This document shows positions 49,028 through 58,058 of a stretch of 64,000 nt of DNA, in pieces (the first letter of the stretch is position 1; every line of letters begins with the position of its first letter). Source of the stretch: CAISIP01 sp038326025 (GTDB taxonomy: Bacteria > Pseudomonadota > Gammaproteobacteria > Burkholderiales > Burkholderiaceae_C); NCBI GenBank assembly GCA_038326025.1, contig JBBQJP010000008.1, positions 47,737-111,736 on the forward strand. The letters run 5' to 3'. The position numbers were made by a program, and so were the translations under genes. The notes below the pieces were generated by a model. It worked only from the letters and a program-made list of their open reading frames with translations, was not told the origin of the DNA and did no database searches.

Positions 49028-49806
49028 GCTGGTATCGCCCCGCGGATGTGGGCTTCGCGGTCCGCTCGCATCTGACCAACCTGGGGCTTGGGGCGCGTTT
49101 GTTTGCGCGCCTGCTGATGTTGTTCGGGCCGGCGTTCCGGCGTTTCGGCCTGATCCGGGATCAAATCCACTTTCTGGGCAACTATTCGCTGGCCATCATT
49201 GCCGTGTCGGGTTTGTTCGTGGGGTTCGTATTTGGCCTTCAGGGCTACTACACCTTGCAGCGCTATGGATCGTCCGAGGCACTTGGCTTGCTCGTGACAT
49301 TGACGCTGGTGCGTGAACTGGGCCCCGTTGTCACGGCGTTGCTGTTCGCTGGCCGTGCCGGTACGTCGTTGACGGCCGAGATCGGTTTGATGAAGGCGGG
49401 CGAGCAGATCAGTGTCATGGAAATGATGGCGGTGGATCCGGTGCAGCGCGTGCTGGCGCCGCGGTTCTGGGCCGGTGTGATCGTCATGCCTCTGCTGGCG
49501 GCGGTGTTCAGCGCCACCGGCATCATTGGCGGCTGGGTGGTGGGGGTGTTGATGATTGGCGTGGATGCCGGTTCCTTCTGGAGCCAGATCCAGGGCGGTG
49601 TGGATGTCTGGCAAGACGTTGGCAATGGACTGGTCAAGAGTGTCGTGTTCGGATTCACGGTCACCTTTATCGCGCTGTTTCAGGGTTATCAGGCCCAGGC
49701 TACGCCAGAAGGTGTGTCCAAGGCCACGACGCGCACCGTGGTGGTGGCGTCACTGGCGGTTCTGGGGCTGGATTTCATCCTCACCGCCATGATGTTCAGC
49801 TTATGA
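49024..49806 (+). CDS. mlaE: Phospholipid ABC transporter permease MlaE
   Basis: 260 aa inner-membrane permease. Family motifs: ALLFAGRAGTSLTAEIGLMK, GEQISVMEMMAVDPVQRVLA PRFW and the C-terminal helix VVVASLAVLGLDFILTAMMF. About five membrane spans. ATG at 49024 overlaps the mlaF stop. The gap to mlaD (155 bp) is unusually long for this operon and is filled with small hairpins. Confidence 0.96.
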   Translation: MSWYRPADVGFAVRSHLTNLGLGARLFARLLMLFGPAFRRFGLIRDQIHFLGNYSLAIIAVSGLFVGFVFGLQGYYTLQRYGSSEALGLLVTLTLVRELGPVVTALLFAGRAGTSLTAEIGLMKAGEQISVMEMMAVDPVQRVLAPRFWAGVIVMPLLAAVFSATGIIGGWVVGVLMIGVDAGSFWSQIQGGVDVWQDVGNGLVKSVVFGFTVTFIALFQGYQAQATPEGVSKATTRTVVVASLAVLGLDFILTAMMFSL

Positions 49807-49817
49807 GCGCCCCCAAC

Positions 49818-49845
49818 CCTGGCTTCGCCAGGCCCCCCGAGGGGG
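49818..49845. repeat. Tandem hairpins in the mlaE-mlaD spacer
   Basis: CCTGGC (49818-49823) pairs with GCCAGG (49827-49832) over loop TTC, directly followed by CCCCC (49833-49837), loop CGA and GGGGG (49841-49845). A further near-palindrome ATGCG-T-CGCAT lies around 49880-49890. The spacer is otherwise non-coding. It looks like an intergenic repeat unit inserted in the operon. Confidence 0.6.
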
Positions 49846-49961
49846 TTCGAGAAAACTTGGGAACGGCCCGGCGGTTCCTCATGCGTCGCATGCCATCCGG
49901 CGGGCGGTGTCAGGTACGGGTCGGTGTTCGTGACCAACAGGCCGGCAATCAGGAGTAAGAA

Positions 49962-50432
49962 GTGCAACGTTCGAAAATTGATGTCTGGGTGGGATTGTTC
50001 GTGATGCTCGGTGCAGCGGCGATTCTGTTTCTGGCGCTGCAGTCAGCCAACCTGCTCAGCCTGAACTTCCAGCCAACCTACCAGCTGGACGCAAACTTCG
50101 TGGATGTGGGTGGCCTCAAACCCAAGGCTGCGGTACGCAGTTCTGGCGTGTTGGTCGGCCGTGTCGAGTCGATCACGTTTGACGACAAGACTTTTCAGGC
50201 GCGCGTCTCAATGGCCATGGACAGCCGTTTCGCCTTTCCGAAGGACAGTTCCTTGAAGATTTTGACCAGCGGCTTGCTGGGCGAACAGTATCTGGGCTTG
50301 TCACCCGGTGCCGACGAAAAGAACCTGATCGCGGGTGATACCATTTCCAGCACCCAGTCCGCCGTTGTTCTGGAAGATCTGATTGGTCAGTTCCTTTACA
50401 ACAGTGCGTCGGGAGGGAAGGATAAAAAATGA
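49962..50432 (+). CDS. mlaD: MCE-domain lipid-binding protein MlaD
   Basis: 156 aa from a GTG with AGGAG 8 bases upstream. One N-terminal membrane helix (VWVGLFVMLGAAAILFLALQ), then the MCE domain (about 39-118) with VDVGGLKPKAAVRSSGVLVG and TSGLLGEQYLGL. Hexamerises on the periplasmic side of MlaFE to receive lipids from MlaC. Stop overlaps mlaA in ATGA. Confidence 0.95.
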   Translation: MQRSKIDVWVGLFVMLGAAAILFLALQSANLLSLNFQPTYQLDANFVDVGGLKPKAAVRSSGVLVGRVESITFDDKTFQARVSMAMDSRFAFPKDSSLKILTSGLLGEQYLGLSPGADEKNLIAGDTISSTQSAVVLEDLIGQFLYNSASGGKDKK

Positions 50433-51178
50433 TATCCACTGCGTCAGTTCGTGTGCCCCGCGCTTTGCGTCGGGTTTTGACGGTCGGCCTGGTGCTGATG
50501 GCTTGCCACGGTTGCGCGTCCGTGCAGAACGCCGACCCCCGCGATCCGCTGGAGTCGTTCAATCGTGGCGTATTTGCATTTAACGAGGGCCTGGATCAAG
50601 CCGTGCTCAAGCCGGCAGCCACGGTCTATCGTGATGTGACGCCGCGACTGGTTCGCACCGGCGTCGGTAATTTCCTGGGCAATCTGGACGATGCATGGTC
50701 TTCCGTCAACAGCCTGCTGCAGTTCAAGCTGCGTGATGCGGTCGACAACTTCATGCGCTTTGGCGTCAACACCACGTTTGGGGTGTTCGGCGTGCTCGAT
50801 GTGGCCAGTGAAATGCAGATCGACCGGCACTCGGAGGATTTTGGCCAGACCTTGGGTTCCTGGGGTTTTGGCACCGGTGCTTATCTGGTACTGCCGATTT
50901 TCGGTCCGTCGACCGCTCGCGACACCGCGGCATTGCCGGTGGACTTCGGTGGCGATCTCGCATCGCGCGCCGGAGACATCCGAACGCGCAACTCGCTTCG
51001 GGTTCTGAATGTGATCGACACCCGGGCTGGCCTGCTCGGTTTGTCATCGGCGCTCGATGACGTCGCGTTGGACAAGTACAGTTTTGCCCGTGATGCCTAC
51101 CTGCAACGTCGCCGCAACGCGGTGTATGACGGGAATCCGCCCGAGACAGACCCTGTTACAGGCGTCGATATCCGATAG
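50429..51178 (+). CDS. mlaA: Outer-membrane lipoprotein MlaA (VacJ)
   Basis: 249 aa. Signal peptide with lipobox HGC (about residue 29, VLMACHGCASV). VacJ hallmarks DPLESFNRGVFAFNEGLD, GNFLGNLDDAWSSVNSLLQ and GVFGVLDVASEM, then YLVLPIFGPSTARDT. Extracts misplaced phospholipid from the outer leaflet and hands it to MlaC. mlaA inside the mla operon is normal for betaproteobacteria, unlike E. coli. Confidence 0.95.
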   Translation: MISTASVRVPRALRRVLTVGLVLMACHGCASVQNADPRDPLESFNRGVFAFNEGLDQAVLKPAATVYRDVTPRLVRTGVGNFLGNLDDAWSSVNSLLQFKLRDAVDNFMRFGVNTTFGVFGVLDVASEMQIDRHSEDFGQTLGSWGFGTGAYLVLPIFGPSTARDTAALPVDFGGDLASRAGDIRTRNSLRVLNVIDTRAGLLGLSSALDDVALDKYSFARDAYLQRRRNAVYDGNPPETDPVTGVDIR

Positions 51179-51300
51179 GTTTACCATGCTGTGGCACTGT
51201 TGGCATTGTCAAAGCGCCGACAGTGGCGGCCAGCGTCGCCTGCAGCGCATCCCATTTTCGTTTCGCCCGCCCACAAGCGGGTATTTGAAGGACCCAACCC

Positions 51301-51942
51301 GTGATATATCGTCGAGTATTCAACCATCGGATCGCCGTATTGTTTGCCAGTGCCATGATGGCCTTGCATCTGCCGGCGCTGGCCGCCGATGAGTTGCCGG
51401 ATGCGCTGATCCAGCGCCTGTCGAATTCGGTGCTGGACAATATCCGCACTGACAAGTCGCTCAAGTCTGGCGACCTCTCGCACGTAATGGCGCTGGTCGA
51501 CAGCAAGATCATGCCGGACGTGAATTTCAAGCGCATGACCGCGTCCGCGGTGGGGCCGGCATGGCGCCAGGCCACACCGGAGCAGCAAAAACTGCTGCAG
51601 GACGAATTCAAGACTCTGCTGGTGCGCATTTACGCCGGTGCGTTGGCCCAGGTCAGCGACCAGACGGTGCTGATCAAGCCTTTGCGTGCGGCGCCGGACG
51701 ACAAGGAGGTGGTTGTGCGCACCGAAGTGCGGGGTCGCGGCGATCCAGTGCAGCTCGACTACCGCCTCGAGAAGACCCCGGGCGAGGGCAGTGGCTGGAA
51801 AATCTACAACCTCAACGTGCTGGGTGTATGGCTGGTCGAGACCTATCGCAGTCAGTTCGCACGCGAGATCAACAACAATGGCCTCGACGGCCTGATCAAG
51901 GTGCTCGGCGATCGCAACAAGGCCAACCTCGCCAAGGGCTGA
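51301..51942 (+). CDS. mlaC: Periplasmic phospholipid-binding protein MlaC
   Basis: 213 aa from a GTG with GAAGGA about 9 bases upstream. Signal peptide ends LHLPALA-ADEL. Ttg2D/MlaC fold blocks: IMPDVNFKRMTASAVGPAWR, LQDEFKTLLVRIYAGAL and WKIYNLNVLGVWLVETYRSQ. Carries phospholipid between MlaA and MlaD. The 122-bp gap before it contains no gene. Confidence 0.95.
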   Translation: MIYRRVFNHRIAVLFASAMMALHLPALAADELPDALIQRLSNSVLDNIRTDKSLKSGDLSHVMALVDSKIMPDVNFKRMTASAVGPAWRQATPEQQKLLQDEFKTLLVRIYAGALAQVSDQTVLIKPLRAAPDDKEVVVRTEVRGRGDPVQLDYRLEKTPGEGSGWKIYNLNVLGVWLVETYRSQFAREINNNGLDGLIKVLGDRNKANLAKG

Positions 51943-51947
51943 ACCCG

Positions 51948-52217
51948 GTGTTGGTGCTGCCTGCTGATCTGACGCGCAACCAGGCGAGTGCCTGCCTGCA
52001 GATGCTGGTGCAGGGCCTCAAAGCGCTGAAGGGCGAGGCCGTCGTGGTGGATGCCACTGCGCTTGCCCGTTTCGATTCGTCCGCCCTCGCTGTTTTGCTG
52101 GAGCTGCGCCGCGAAAGCCTGGCACATGGCAAGAACCTGCGAATCCGGGCGCTACCCGAGCGCTTGCGCGACCTGGCGACGGTATATGGTATTGCGGAGT
52201 TGCTCGCGGCGGAGTGA
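51948..52217 (+). CDS. mlaB: STAS-domain protein MlaB
   Basis: 89 aa. GTG at 51948, 5 bp after mlaC; a longer opening upstream runs through mlaC out of phase. Single STAS domain: VVVDATALARFDSSALAVLL (Ser in the conserved FDSSAL) then ELRRESLAHGKNLRI and ERLRDLATVYGIAELL. In E. coli MlaB binds MlaF and is required for transporter activity. Completes the F-E-D-A-C-B set. Confidence 0.9.
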   Translation: MLVLPADLTRNQASACLQMLVQGLKALKGEAVVVDATALARFDSSALAVLLELRRESLAHGKNLRIRALPERLRDLATVYGIAELLAAE

Positions 52218-52244
52218 TCTGAGCGGCTAAAATGGCCGGCTCCC

Positions 52245-53183
52245 ATGCCCGCAATCTCCTTTCAGTCGGTCTCCAAGTCCTACCCGTCCCCACGCAACCC
52301 GAACAAGCCGTTTCTGGCACTCGATCGGGTCGACCTTCAGATCGAACGCGGCGAGTTCTTCGGACTCTTGGGGCCGAACGGGGCGGGCAAGACCACCATG
52401 ATCAGCATCCTCGCCGGCTTGTCGCGCGCAAGTTCCGGTAGCGTGTCCGTTTTGGGCAGTGACGTGGTCACCGATTTCGCGCAGGCCAGGCGCAAGCTGG
52501 GCATCGTGCCCCAGGAACTGGTCTTCGACCCATTCTTCAATGTGCGCGAAGCCCTGCGCTTCCAGTCCGGTTATTTCGGCATTCGCAACAACGACGCCTG
52601 GATCGACGAATTGCTTCACAGCCTGGGGCTGACCGACAAGGCCTCGTCCAACACACGGCAATTGTCCGGCGGCATGAAGCGGCGCATGCTCGTGGCGCAG
52701 GCCCTGGTACATCGGCCTCCGGTGATCGTGCTCGATGAGCCGACTGCCGGGGTCGACGTCGAACTGCGCCAAACGCTGTGGCAGTTCATCGCCAAACTCA
52801 ATCGTCAGGGCCATACCGTGCTGCTGACCACGCATTACCTGGAAGAGGCAGAAGCCTTGTGCGGCCGTATCGCCATGCTGAAGTCGGGGCGCATCGTGGC
52901 GCTGGACAGCACCAGCGAACTGCTCAAGGCCGCGTCAAGCAATGTATTGCGCTTCAAGGTGGACGCCGAGTTGCCGGCCGCGCTGGCCGAAAAGGCCCGG
53001 GTCACCGGGCGCATCGTGCAGTTTCCGGCCAACGACGCGCGCGAGATCGAAAGTTTTCTGGCCGCGGTACGCGAAGCCGGTCTGCAGGCCCATGACGTCG
53101 AGATCCGCAAGGCCGACCTCGAAGACGTATTCGTTCAGGTCATGGCAAAACACCCCGATAGCGTCGCCGACACGGCGGCGTGA
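52245..53183 (+). CDS. ABC-2 type transporter ATP-binding protein (YadG-like)
   Basis: 312 aa. Walker A GLLGPNGAGKTTMISILAGL, signature QLSGGMKRRMLVAQAL, Walker B VIVLDEPTAGVD, switch LLTTHYLEEAE. The C-terminal 70 residues are a regulatory extension. Pairs with the permease at 53298. This exporter between mla and bolA/murA is conserved in Burkholderiales; its substrate is unknown, and an envelope role is a guess from context. Confidence 0.92.
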   Translation: MPAISFQSVSKSYPSPRNPNKPFLALDRVDLQIERGEFFGLLGPNGAGKTTMISILAGLSRASSGSVSVLGSDVVTDFAQARRKLGIVPQELVFDPFFNVREALRFQSGYFGIRNNDAWIDELLHSLGLTDKASSNTRQLSGGMKRRMLVAQALVHRPPVIVLDEPTAGVDVELRQTLWQFIAKLNRQGHTVLLTTHYLEEAEALCGRIAMLKSGRIVALDSTSELLKAASSNVLRFKVDAELPAALAEKARVTGRIVQFPANDAREIESFLAAVREAGLQAHDVEIRKADLEDVFVQVMAKHPDSVADTAA

Positions 53184-53297
53184 GTCCCCCGCCCTTACTG
53201 AAAGCGAATCTTGCGAAGCGAAGCTCCGACGACACCTACCCAAGCGCCTTTCGTGGCAGGGGCGGTTCTGCCTGAGGTTCCGCCATATGAGGCCGCA

Positions 53298-54053
53298 ATG
53301 ATCGGTTGGCGTACCCTTTTCCTCAAGGAGATCCTGCGCTTCTGGAAGGTGGGCTTTCAGACGGTCGGCGCTCCGGTGCTCACGGCCATTCTGTATCTGC
53401 TGGTGTTCGGTCATGTGCTGGAAGACCGGGTGCGAGTATTTGACAATGTGTCCTATACCGCGTTCCTGATCCCCGGCCTGGTCATGATGGGTGTGTTGCA
53501 GAACGCCTTTGCCAACAGCTCGTCGTCGCTGATCCAGAGCAAGATCATGGGCAACCTGGTGTTTCTGCTGCTCTCGCCCTTGTCACACTGGCACTGGTTT
53601 TTCGCCTATGTCGCGTCATCGATCGTGCGCGGCATGGTGGTGGGGATGGGCGTGCTGCTGGTCACCTTCTGGTTTGCCGGCCCGTCGTTTGTCGCACCGT
53701 TGTGGATCCTGGTGTTCGGTATGCTGGGGGCGGCGCTGATGGGCGCGCTCGGACTGATCGCTGGCTTATGGGCCGAGAAATTCGATCAGCTGGCGGTGTT
53801 TCAGAACTTCATCATCATGCCGATGACCTTTCTCAGCGGCGTGTTCTATTCGATCAAGTCGCTGCCACCGTTCTGGCAGCTGGTCAGTCACCTCAATCCC
53901 TTTTTCTACATGATCGACGGATTTCGCTATGGATTTTTCGGTCAGAGCGATGTTTCGCCCTGGCTGAGCCTGGCCATCGTCGGATCAGCCATGGTCGCTG
54001 CCAGTGCAGTGGCCATCCATTTGCTGCGCATCGGATACAAGATCCGCAGCTGA
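53298..54053 (+). CDS. ABC-2 type transporter permease (YadH-like)
   Basis: 251 aa. ATG at 53298 (MIGWRTLFLKEILRFWKVGF); an in-frame upstream start adds an unrelated leader. Six membrane spans; ABC-2 motif NFIIMPMTFLSGVFYSIKSL PPFWQ and the closing HLNPFFYMIDGFRYGFFG are diagnostic. Membrane half of the exporter with the preceding ATPase, 114 bp downstream of it. Confidence 0.92.
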   Translation: MIGWRTLFLKEILRFWKVGFQTVGAPVLTAILYLLVFGHVLEDRVRVFDNVSYTAFLIPGLVMMGVLQNAFANSSSSLIQSKIMGNLVFLLLSPLSHWHWFFAYVASSIVRGMVVGMGVLLVTFWFAGPSFVAPLWILVFGMLGAALMGALGLIAGLWAEKFDQLAVFQNFIIMPMTFLSGVFYSIKSLPPFWQLVSHLNPFFYMIDGFRYGFFGQSDVSPWLSLAIVGSAMVAASAVAIHLLRIGYKIRS

Positions 54054-54062
54054 CAGGAAACC

Positions 54063-54302
54063 ATGACAGCTGAAGAACTCAAGTCCATCATCACCGAAGG
54101 TCTTGCTTGTACCCATTGCGAACTCGAGGGCGACGGCCGCCATTGGCAAGCCGTCATCGTCTCGGACGCGTTCGAGGGCAAGCGGGCTATCCAGCGTCAC
54201 CAGATGGTGTACGCCACGCTGGGTGCGCGTATCCAGACCGACGAGGTGCATGCCTTGTCCATGAAGACAATGACAAGTAGCGAGTGGAAAACCCATGGAT
54301 AA
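54063..54302 (+). CDS. ibaG: BolA-family protein (IbaG/YrbA-like)
   Basis: 79 aa. BolA fold: MTAEELKSIITEGLACTHCE, the loop GDGRHWQAVIVSDAFEGKRA and RHQMVYATLG with the conserved histidine, typical of IbaG. BolA proteins bind Fe-S clusters with monothiol glutaredoxins. It overlaps murA by 8 bp, and the ibaG-murA pairing is found widely in proteobacteria. Confidence 0.9.
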   Translation: MTAEELKSIITEGLACTHCELEGDGRHWQAVIVSDAFEGKRAIQRHQMVYATLGARIQTDEVHALSMKTMTSSEWKTHG

Positions 54303-55563
54303 ATTGCTGATCCGCGGCGGGCGCAGCCTGCACGGCGAGGTACCGATATCGGGCGCCAAGAATGCGGCCCTGCCCGAGTTGTGTGCCTGCCTGCTGAGCG
54401 CCGAACCGGTCACGCTCGACAACGTTCCGCGTCTGCAGGATGTCAACACCATGATCCGCCTGATCCGCAATATGGGTGTGACGGTCGAGCGCGACGACAA
54501 CGGCCAGGTGCGGGTCGATGCCAGTACGCTGACGTCCCCCGAGGCGCCGTACGAACTGGTCAAGACCATGCGGGCGTCGGTGCTGGCGCTGGGCCCGTTG
54601 CTGGCGCGCTTCGGTGAGGCGACGGTGTCGTTGCCCGGTGGCTGTGCCATCGGCTCGCGGCCAGTTGATCAGCACATCATGGGCCTGACTGCCATGGGCG
54701 CCGACATCGTGGTCGAACATGGCTACATGATCGCCCGCCTGGCCAAGGGCCTGGATCGACTGCATGGCGCGCGCATCATGACCGACATGGTCACGGTGAC
54801 CGGTACCGAGAATTTTCTGATGGCGGCGGCATTGGCCGACGGTGAAACCGTGCTCGAGAACACGGCCCAGGAGCCCGAGATCAGTGATCTGGCCGAGATG
54901 CTGATCGCCATGGGCGCGCAGATCCAGGGTCATGGCACCAGCCATATCGTGGTGCACGGCGTGAAGGAACTGCACGGTGCCCGGCACCAGGTGGTTCCAG
55001 ATCGCATCGAAGCCGGCACCTTTTTATGCGCGGTGGCTGCGGCGGGTGGCGACGTGCTGCTGTCTGGCGGGCGTGCCGATCACCTGGAGGCCGTGATTGA
55101 AAAGTTGCAGGCAGCCGGCGCCAAGATTACTGCCGTCGATGGTGGCATCCGTGTGGTGTCGTCCGGGCGGCTCACGGCGCAGAGTTTCCGCACCACCGAG
55201 TACCCGGGTTTTCCGACCGACATGCAGGCGCAGTTCATGGCGCTGAACTGCATTGCCGAGGGCACGGCCACGGTCACCGAAACCATTTTCGAAAACCGTT
55301 TCATGCACGTCAACGAACTGGTGCGCCTGGGTGCGCACATCCAGATCGACGGTCGGCGTTCAGTCGTGCAGGGTGTCGAGCGCTTGTCGGGTGCCAGCAT
55401 CATGGCAACCGATCTGCGTGCATCGGCCAGCCTGGTGATCGCCGGCCTGGTGGCTGAAGGCGAAACCGTGGTCGACCGCATCTACCACCTGGACCGGGGC
55501 TACGACCGTATGGAAGCCAAGTTGCGCGCCCTGGGCGCCGACATCGAACGTGTGGCGGCGTGA
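54295..55563 (+). CDS. murA: UDP-N-acetylglucosamine 1-carboxyvinyltransferase
   Basis: 422 aa enzyme of the first committed step of peptidoglycan synthesis, also the fosfomycin target. N-terminal PISGAKNAALPELCACLLSA with the catalytic-site Lys-Asn; the cysteine nucleophile is intact in LPGGCAIGSRPVDQHIMGL (~116); C-terminal LRASASLVIAGLVAEGETVV and HLDRGYDRMEAKLRALGADI. The presence of Cys (not Asp) predicts fosfomycin sensitivity at the target. Confidence 0.97.
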   Translation: MDKLLIRGGRSLHGEVPISGAKNAALPELCACLLSAEPVTLDNVPRLQDVNTMIRLIRNMGVTVERDDNGQVRVDASTLTSPEAPYELVKTMRASVLALGPLLARFGEATVSLPGGCAIGSRPVDQHIMGLTAMGADIVVEHGYMIARLAKGLDRLHGARIMTDMVTVTGTENFLMAAALADGETVLENTAQEPEISDLAEMLIAMGAQIQGHGTSHIVVHGVKELHGARHQVVPDRIEAGTFLCAVAAAGGDVLLSGGRADHLEAVIEKLQAAGAKITAVDGGIRVVSSGRLTAQSFRTTEYPGFPTDMQAQFMALNCIAEGTATVTETIFENRFMHVNELVRLGAHIQIDGRRSVVQGVERLSGASIMATDLRASASLVIAGLVAEGETVVDRIYHLDRGYDRMEAKLRALGADIERVAA

Positions 55564-55576
55564 CGGAGGTGTCAAC

Positions 55577-56233
55577 ATGATCACGCTGGCCCTGTCCAAG
55601 GGACGTATCTTCGACGACGCGTTGCCGTTGCTGCGCGCAGCCGATATCGAGGTGCTGGACGATCCGGAAAAATCGCGCAAGCTGATTCTGGACACCAACC
55701 GCACCGACGTGCGTGTGCTGGTGGTGCGCGCCACCGACGTTCCGACCTATGTGCAATATGGTGGTGCCGATCTCGGCATCACCGGCCTGGACACCTTGCT
55801 CGAGCATGGCAGCGAAGGTTTGTACCAGCCGCTCGACCTGCAGATCGCGCGTTGCCGCATCAGTGTGGCGGTGCGCGCAGGCTTCGACTATGCCTCCAGC
55901 GTGCGCCAGGGTTCGCGCCTGACGGTGGCCACGAAATACATGGCGATTGCACGCGAGTTTTTTGCCGCCAAGGGTGTGCATGTCGATCTGGTCAAGTTGT
56001 ACGGCAGCATGGAACTGGCGCCGCTGACCGGTCTGGCCGACGCCATCGTGGACCTGGTCTCCACCGGCAACACCTTGCGCGCCAACAACCTGGTCGAGGT
56101 GGAGCAGATCATGGACATCAGCGCCCGGCTGGTGGTCAACCAGGCAGCCCTCAAGCTCAAACCCGCTCCGATGCGCCGCATCATCGATGCCTTCGAGGCG
56201 GCCGTGCGCAACCCTGGCGGAGCGGCGGCATGA
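55577..56233 (+). CDS. hisG: ATP phosphoribosyltransferase, short form
   Basis: 218 aa, catalytic subunit of the first histidine step. MITLALSKGRIFDDALPLLR, then VQYGGADLGITGLDTLLEHG and the PRPP loop VDLVSTGNTLRANNLVEVE. ATG at 55577 with GGAGGT 6 bases upstream. It lacks the C-terminal regulatory domain of long HisG, so it needs HisZ, which is not in this window. Follows murA by 13 bp and overlaps or abuts hisD. Confidence 0.96.
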   Translation: MITLALSKGRIFDDALPLLRAADIEVLDDPEKSRKLILDTNRTDVRVLVVRATDVPTYVQYGGADLGITGLDTLLEHGSEGLYQPLDLQIARCRISVAVRAGFDYASSVRQGSRLTVATKYMAIAREFFAAKGVHVDLVKLYGSMELAPLTGLADAIVDLVSTGNTLRANNLVEVEQIMDISARLVVNQAALKLKPAPMRRIIDAFEAAVRNPGGAAA

Positions 56234-56256
56234 GCCGCAGCGCGGAGGGTAGTCCG

Positions 56257-57597
56257 ATGAGTCTTTCGGCAAGGCCGCTGAGGCTGCGCACCACGGACCA
56301 GGGCTTTGAGGCCGCGTTTGCGCAGCGGCTGTTCTGGTCGAGCGCGGCCGATGCGGCGATCGAGCAGCGCGTGGCCGAGATCCTGGCCGATGTGCAGGCG
56401 CGTGGCGATGCTGCGGTGTTGGAATACACCGCACGATTTGACGGCGTTGCGGCGCCCGCCATGGCAGCTCTGGAGATCCCGGCGCGGGATCTGAAGCAGG
56501 CGTTTGACGGTTTGCCAAACGATCAGCGCGAGGCGCTGCTGTTTGCCGCGTCCCGCGTGCGCAGTTACCACGAGGCGCAAAAGCAGGCCTGCGGCCAGAG
56601 CTGGAGCTACCGCGACGCCGACGGCAGTCTGCTGGGTCAGAAGGTCACGCCGCTGGATCGCGTTGGAATCTATGTGCCTGGCGGCAAGGCCGCGTATCCG
56701 TCATCTGTGCTGATGAACGCCATACCTGCCCATGTGGCCGGTGTGCAGGACATCATCATGGTCGTGCCCATGCCCGCAAGCAAGGGTGGGGCCGGCGGTG
56801 GCGGCCACCGTAATCCGCTGGTGCTGGCCGCCGCCCATGTGGCCGGCGTGTCGCGTGTGTTTGCCATTGGTGGCGCACAGGCCGTGGCGGCGCTGGCCTA
56901 CGGCACGGCGACGGTGCCCAAGGTGGACAAGATTACCGGCCCTGGCAATGCCTACGTGGCCGCTGCCAAGCGCCGTGTGTTCGGCGCGGTGGGCATCGAC
57001 ATGATTGCCGGTCCCAGTGAAATTCTGGTGCTGGCCGACGGTTCCACCCCACCGGACTGGGTGGCGATGGACCTGTTCAGCCAGGCAGAACATGATGAAC
57101 TGGCGCAAAGCATCCTGCTGTGCCCGGATGCGGCGTATATCGATCAGGTTCAGGCGGCCATCGACAGGTTGCTGCCGGACATGTCGCGTCGCGACATCAT
57201 CGCCAGTTCGCTGAACGGTCGAGGTGTGTTGGTGCAGACCCGCACGATGGAAGAAGCCTGTGCCATCAGCAATCAGGTGGCGCCGGAACATCTGGAGGTC
57301 AGCAGTGACGACCCGCATCGCTGGGAACCGCTGCTGCGCCATGCGGGCGCGATCTTCCTTGGGGCCTACACCAGCGAGAGCCTGGGCGACTATTGCGCCG
57401 GGCCCAATCACGTATTGCCCACGGGGGCGACGGCGCGTTTCTCCAGCCCGCTGGGGGTCTACGATTTCCAGAAACGCAGCAGCCTGATCGAAGTCAGTGC
57501 CCAGGGTGCTCAGGTGCTGGGACGGGTTGCGTCGGTGCTCGCACACGGCGAGGGTTTACAAGCCCATGCAAGGGCAGCGGAGATGCGACTGACATGA
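56257..57597 (+). CDS. hisD: Histidinol dehydrogenase
   Basis: 446 aa from the ATG at 56257, which has GGAGGG 8 bases upstream; an ATG at 56230 overlapping the hisG stop would add nine residues. Motifs: VGIYVPGGKAAYPSSVLMNA, ITGPGNAYVAAAKRRVFG, DMIAGPSEILVLAD and the catalytic-base region SQAEHDELAQS. Makes histidine from histidinol in two NAD-dependent steps. A small exported protein follows with a 4-bp overlap. Confidence 0.96.
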   Translation: MSLSARPLRLRTTDQGFEAAFAQRLFWSSAADAAIEQRVAEILADVQARGDAAVLEYTARFDGVAAPAMAALEIPARDLKQAFDGLPNDQREALLFAASRVRSYHEAQKQACGQSWSYRDADGSLLGQKVTPLDRVGIYVPGGKAAYPSSVLMNAIPAHVAGVQDIIMVVPMPASKGGAGGGGHRNPLVLAAAHVAGVSRVFAIGGAQAVAALAYGTATVPKVDKITGPGNAYVAAAKRRVFGAVGIDMIAGPSEILVLADGSTPPDWVAMDLFSQAEHDELAQSILLCPDAAYIDQVQAAIDRLLPDMSRRDIIASSLNGRGVLVQTRTMEEACAISNQVAPEHLEVSSDDPHRWEPLLRHAGAIFLGAYTSESLGDYCAGPNHVLPTGATARFSSPLGVYDFQKRSSLIEVSAQGAQVLGRVASVLAHGEGLQAHARAAEMRLT

Positions 57598-57998
57598 CTT
57601 ACACGGCCCTGATGATTGCACAGGTTGCGGGCAGACCGTCCAAGTCGGCCCGTGTGCGATCCGCCCTGCTGGCCACTTTGCTCTGGCTGGTAGCCACCCA
57701 GGTTTGCGCGATGAGCATTCGCGATCTGCGGGGTTTGGAGGCGTCCGACAAAGAGCACGGTGCGCTGTACGTCCAGTACTACCTGGTTGGCGCAATGGAA
57801 GGTGTGCTCGAGGCCAACGCCCATGCCGGCCGTTCCGGCGGCAAGCCAACCGTGTGTGTCAATGGCCGGCGCATCGAGCCACGCATGGCCAAGCCGCTTT
57901 ATGACGGTGAACTGCGGCGCAATGCCGGCCTGTACGAAGCAGACATGCCAGTCGAACTGGTGATGCGCAATGCCCTGACGGCGGCGTATGTCTGCTGA
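57594..57998 (+). CDS. Unknown exported protein inside the his operon (possibly Rap1a/Tai-like)
   Basis: 134 aa; ATG overlaps the hisD stop in ATGA, so expression is coupled to the his operon. A signal-peptide-like hydrophobic stretch (SALLATLLWLVATQVCAMS, about residues 28-46) precedes a roughly 90-residue domain with LYVQYYLVGAMEGVLEANA, a cysteine in KPTVCVNGRR, and a C-terminal LVMRNALTAAYVC. Paired cysteines and the helical pattern recall Rap1a/Tai immunity-type domains, but the match is weak. It has no evident role in histidine synthesis. Confidence 0.7.
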   Translation: MTYTALMIAQVAGRPSKSARVRSALLATLLWLVATQVCAMSIRDLRGLEASDKEHGALYVQYYLVGAMEGVLEANAHAGRSGGKPTVCVNGRRIEPRMAKPLYDGELRRNAGLYEADMPVELVMRNALTAAYVC

Positions 57999-58058
57999 TC
58001 AGTCACTGCGATGTTGCAGTGCGCCCTGCCAGCTAGTGCAGATTGCCCCGATTCCGAT

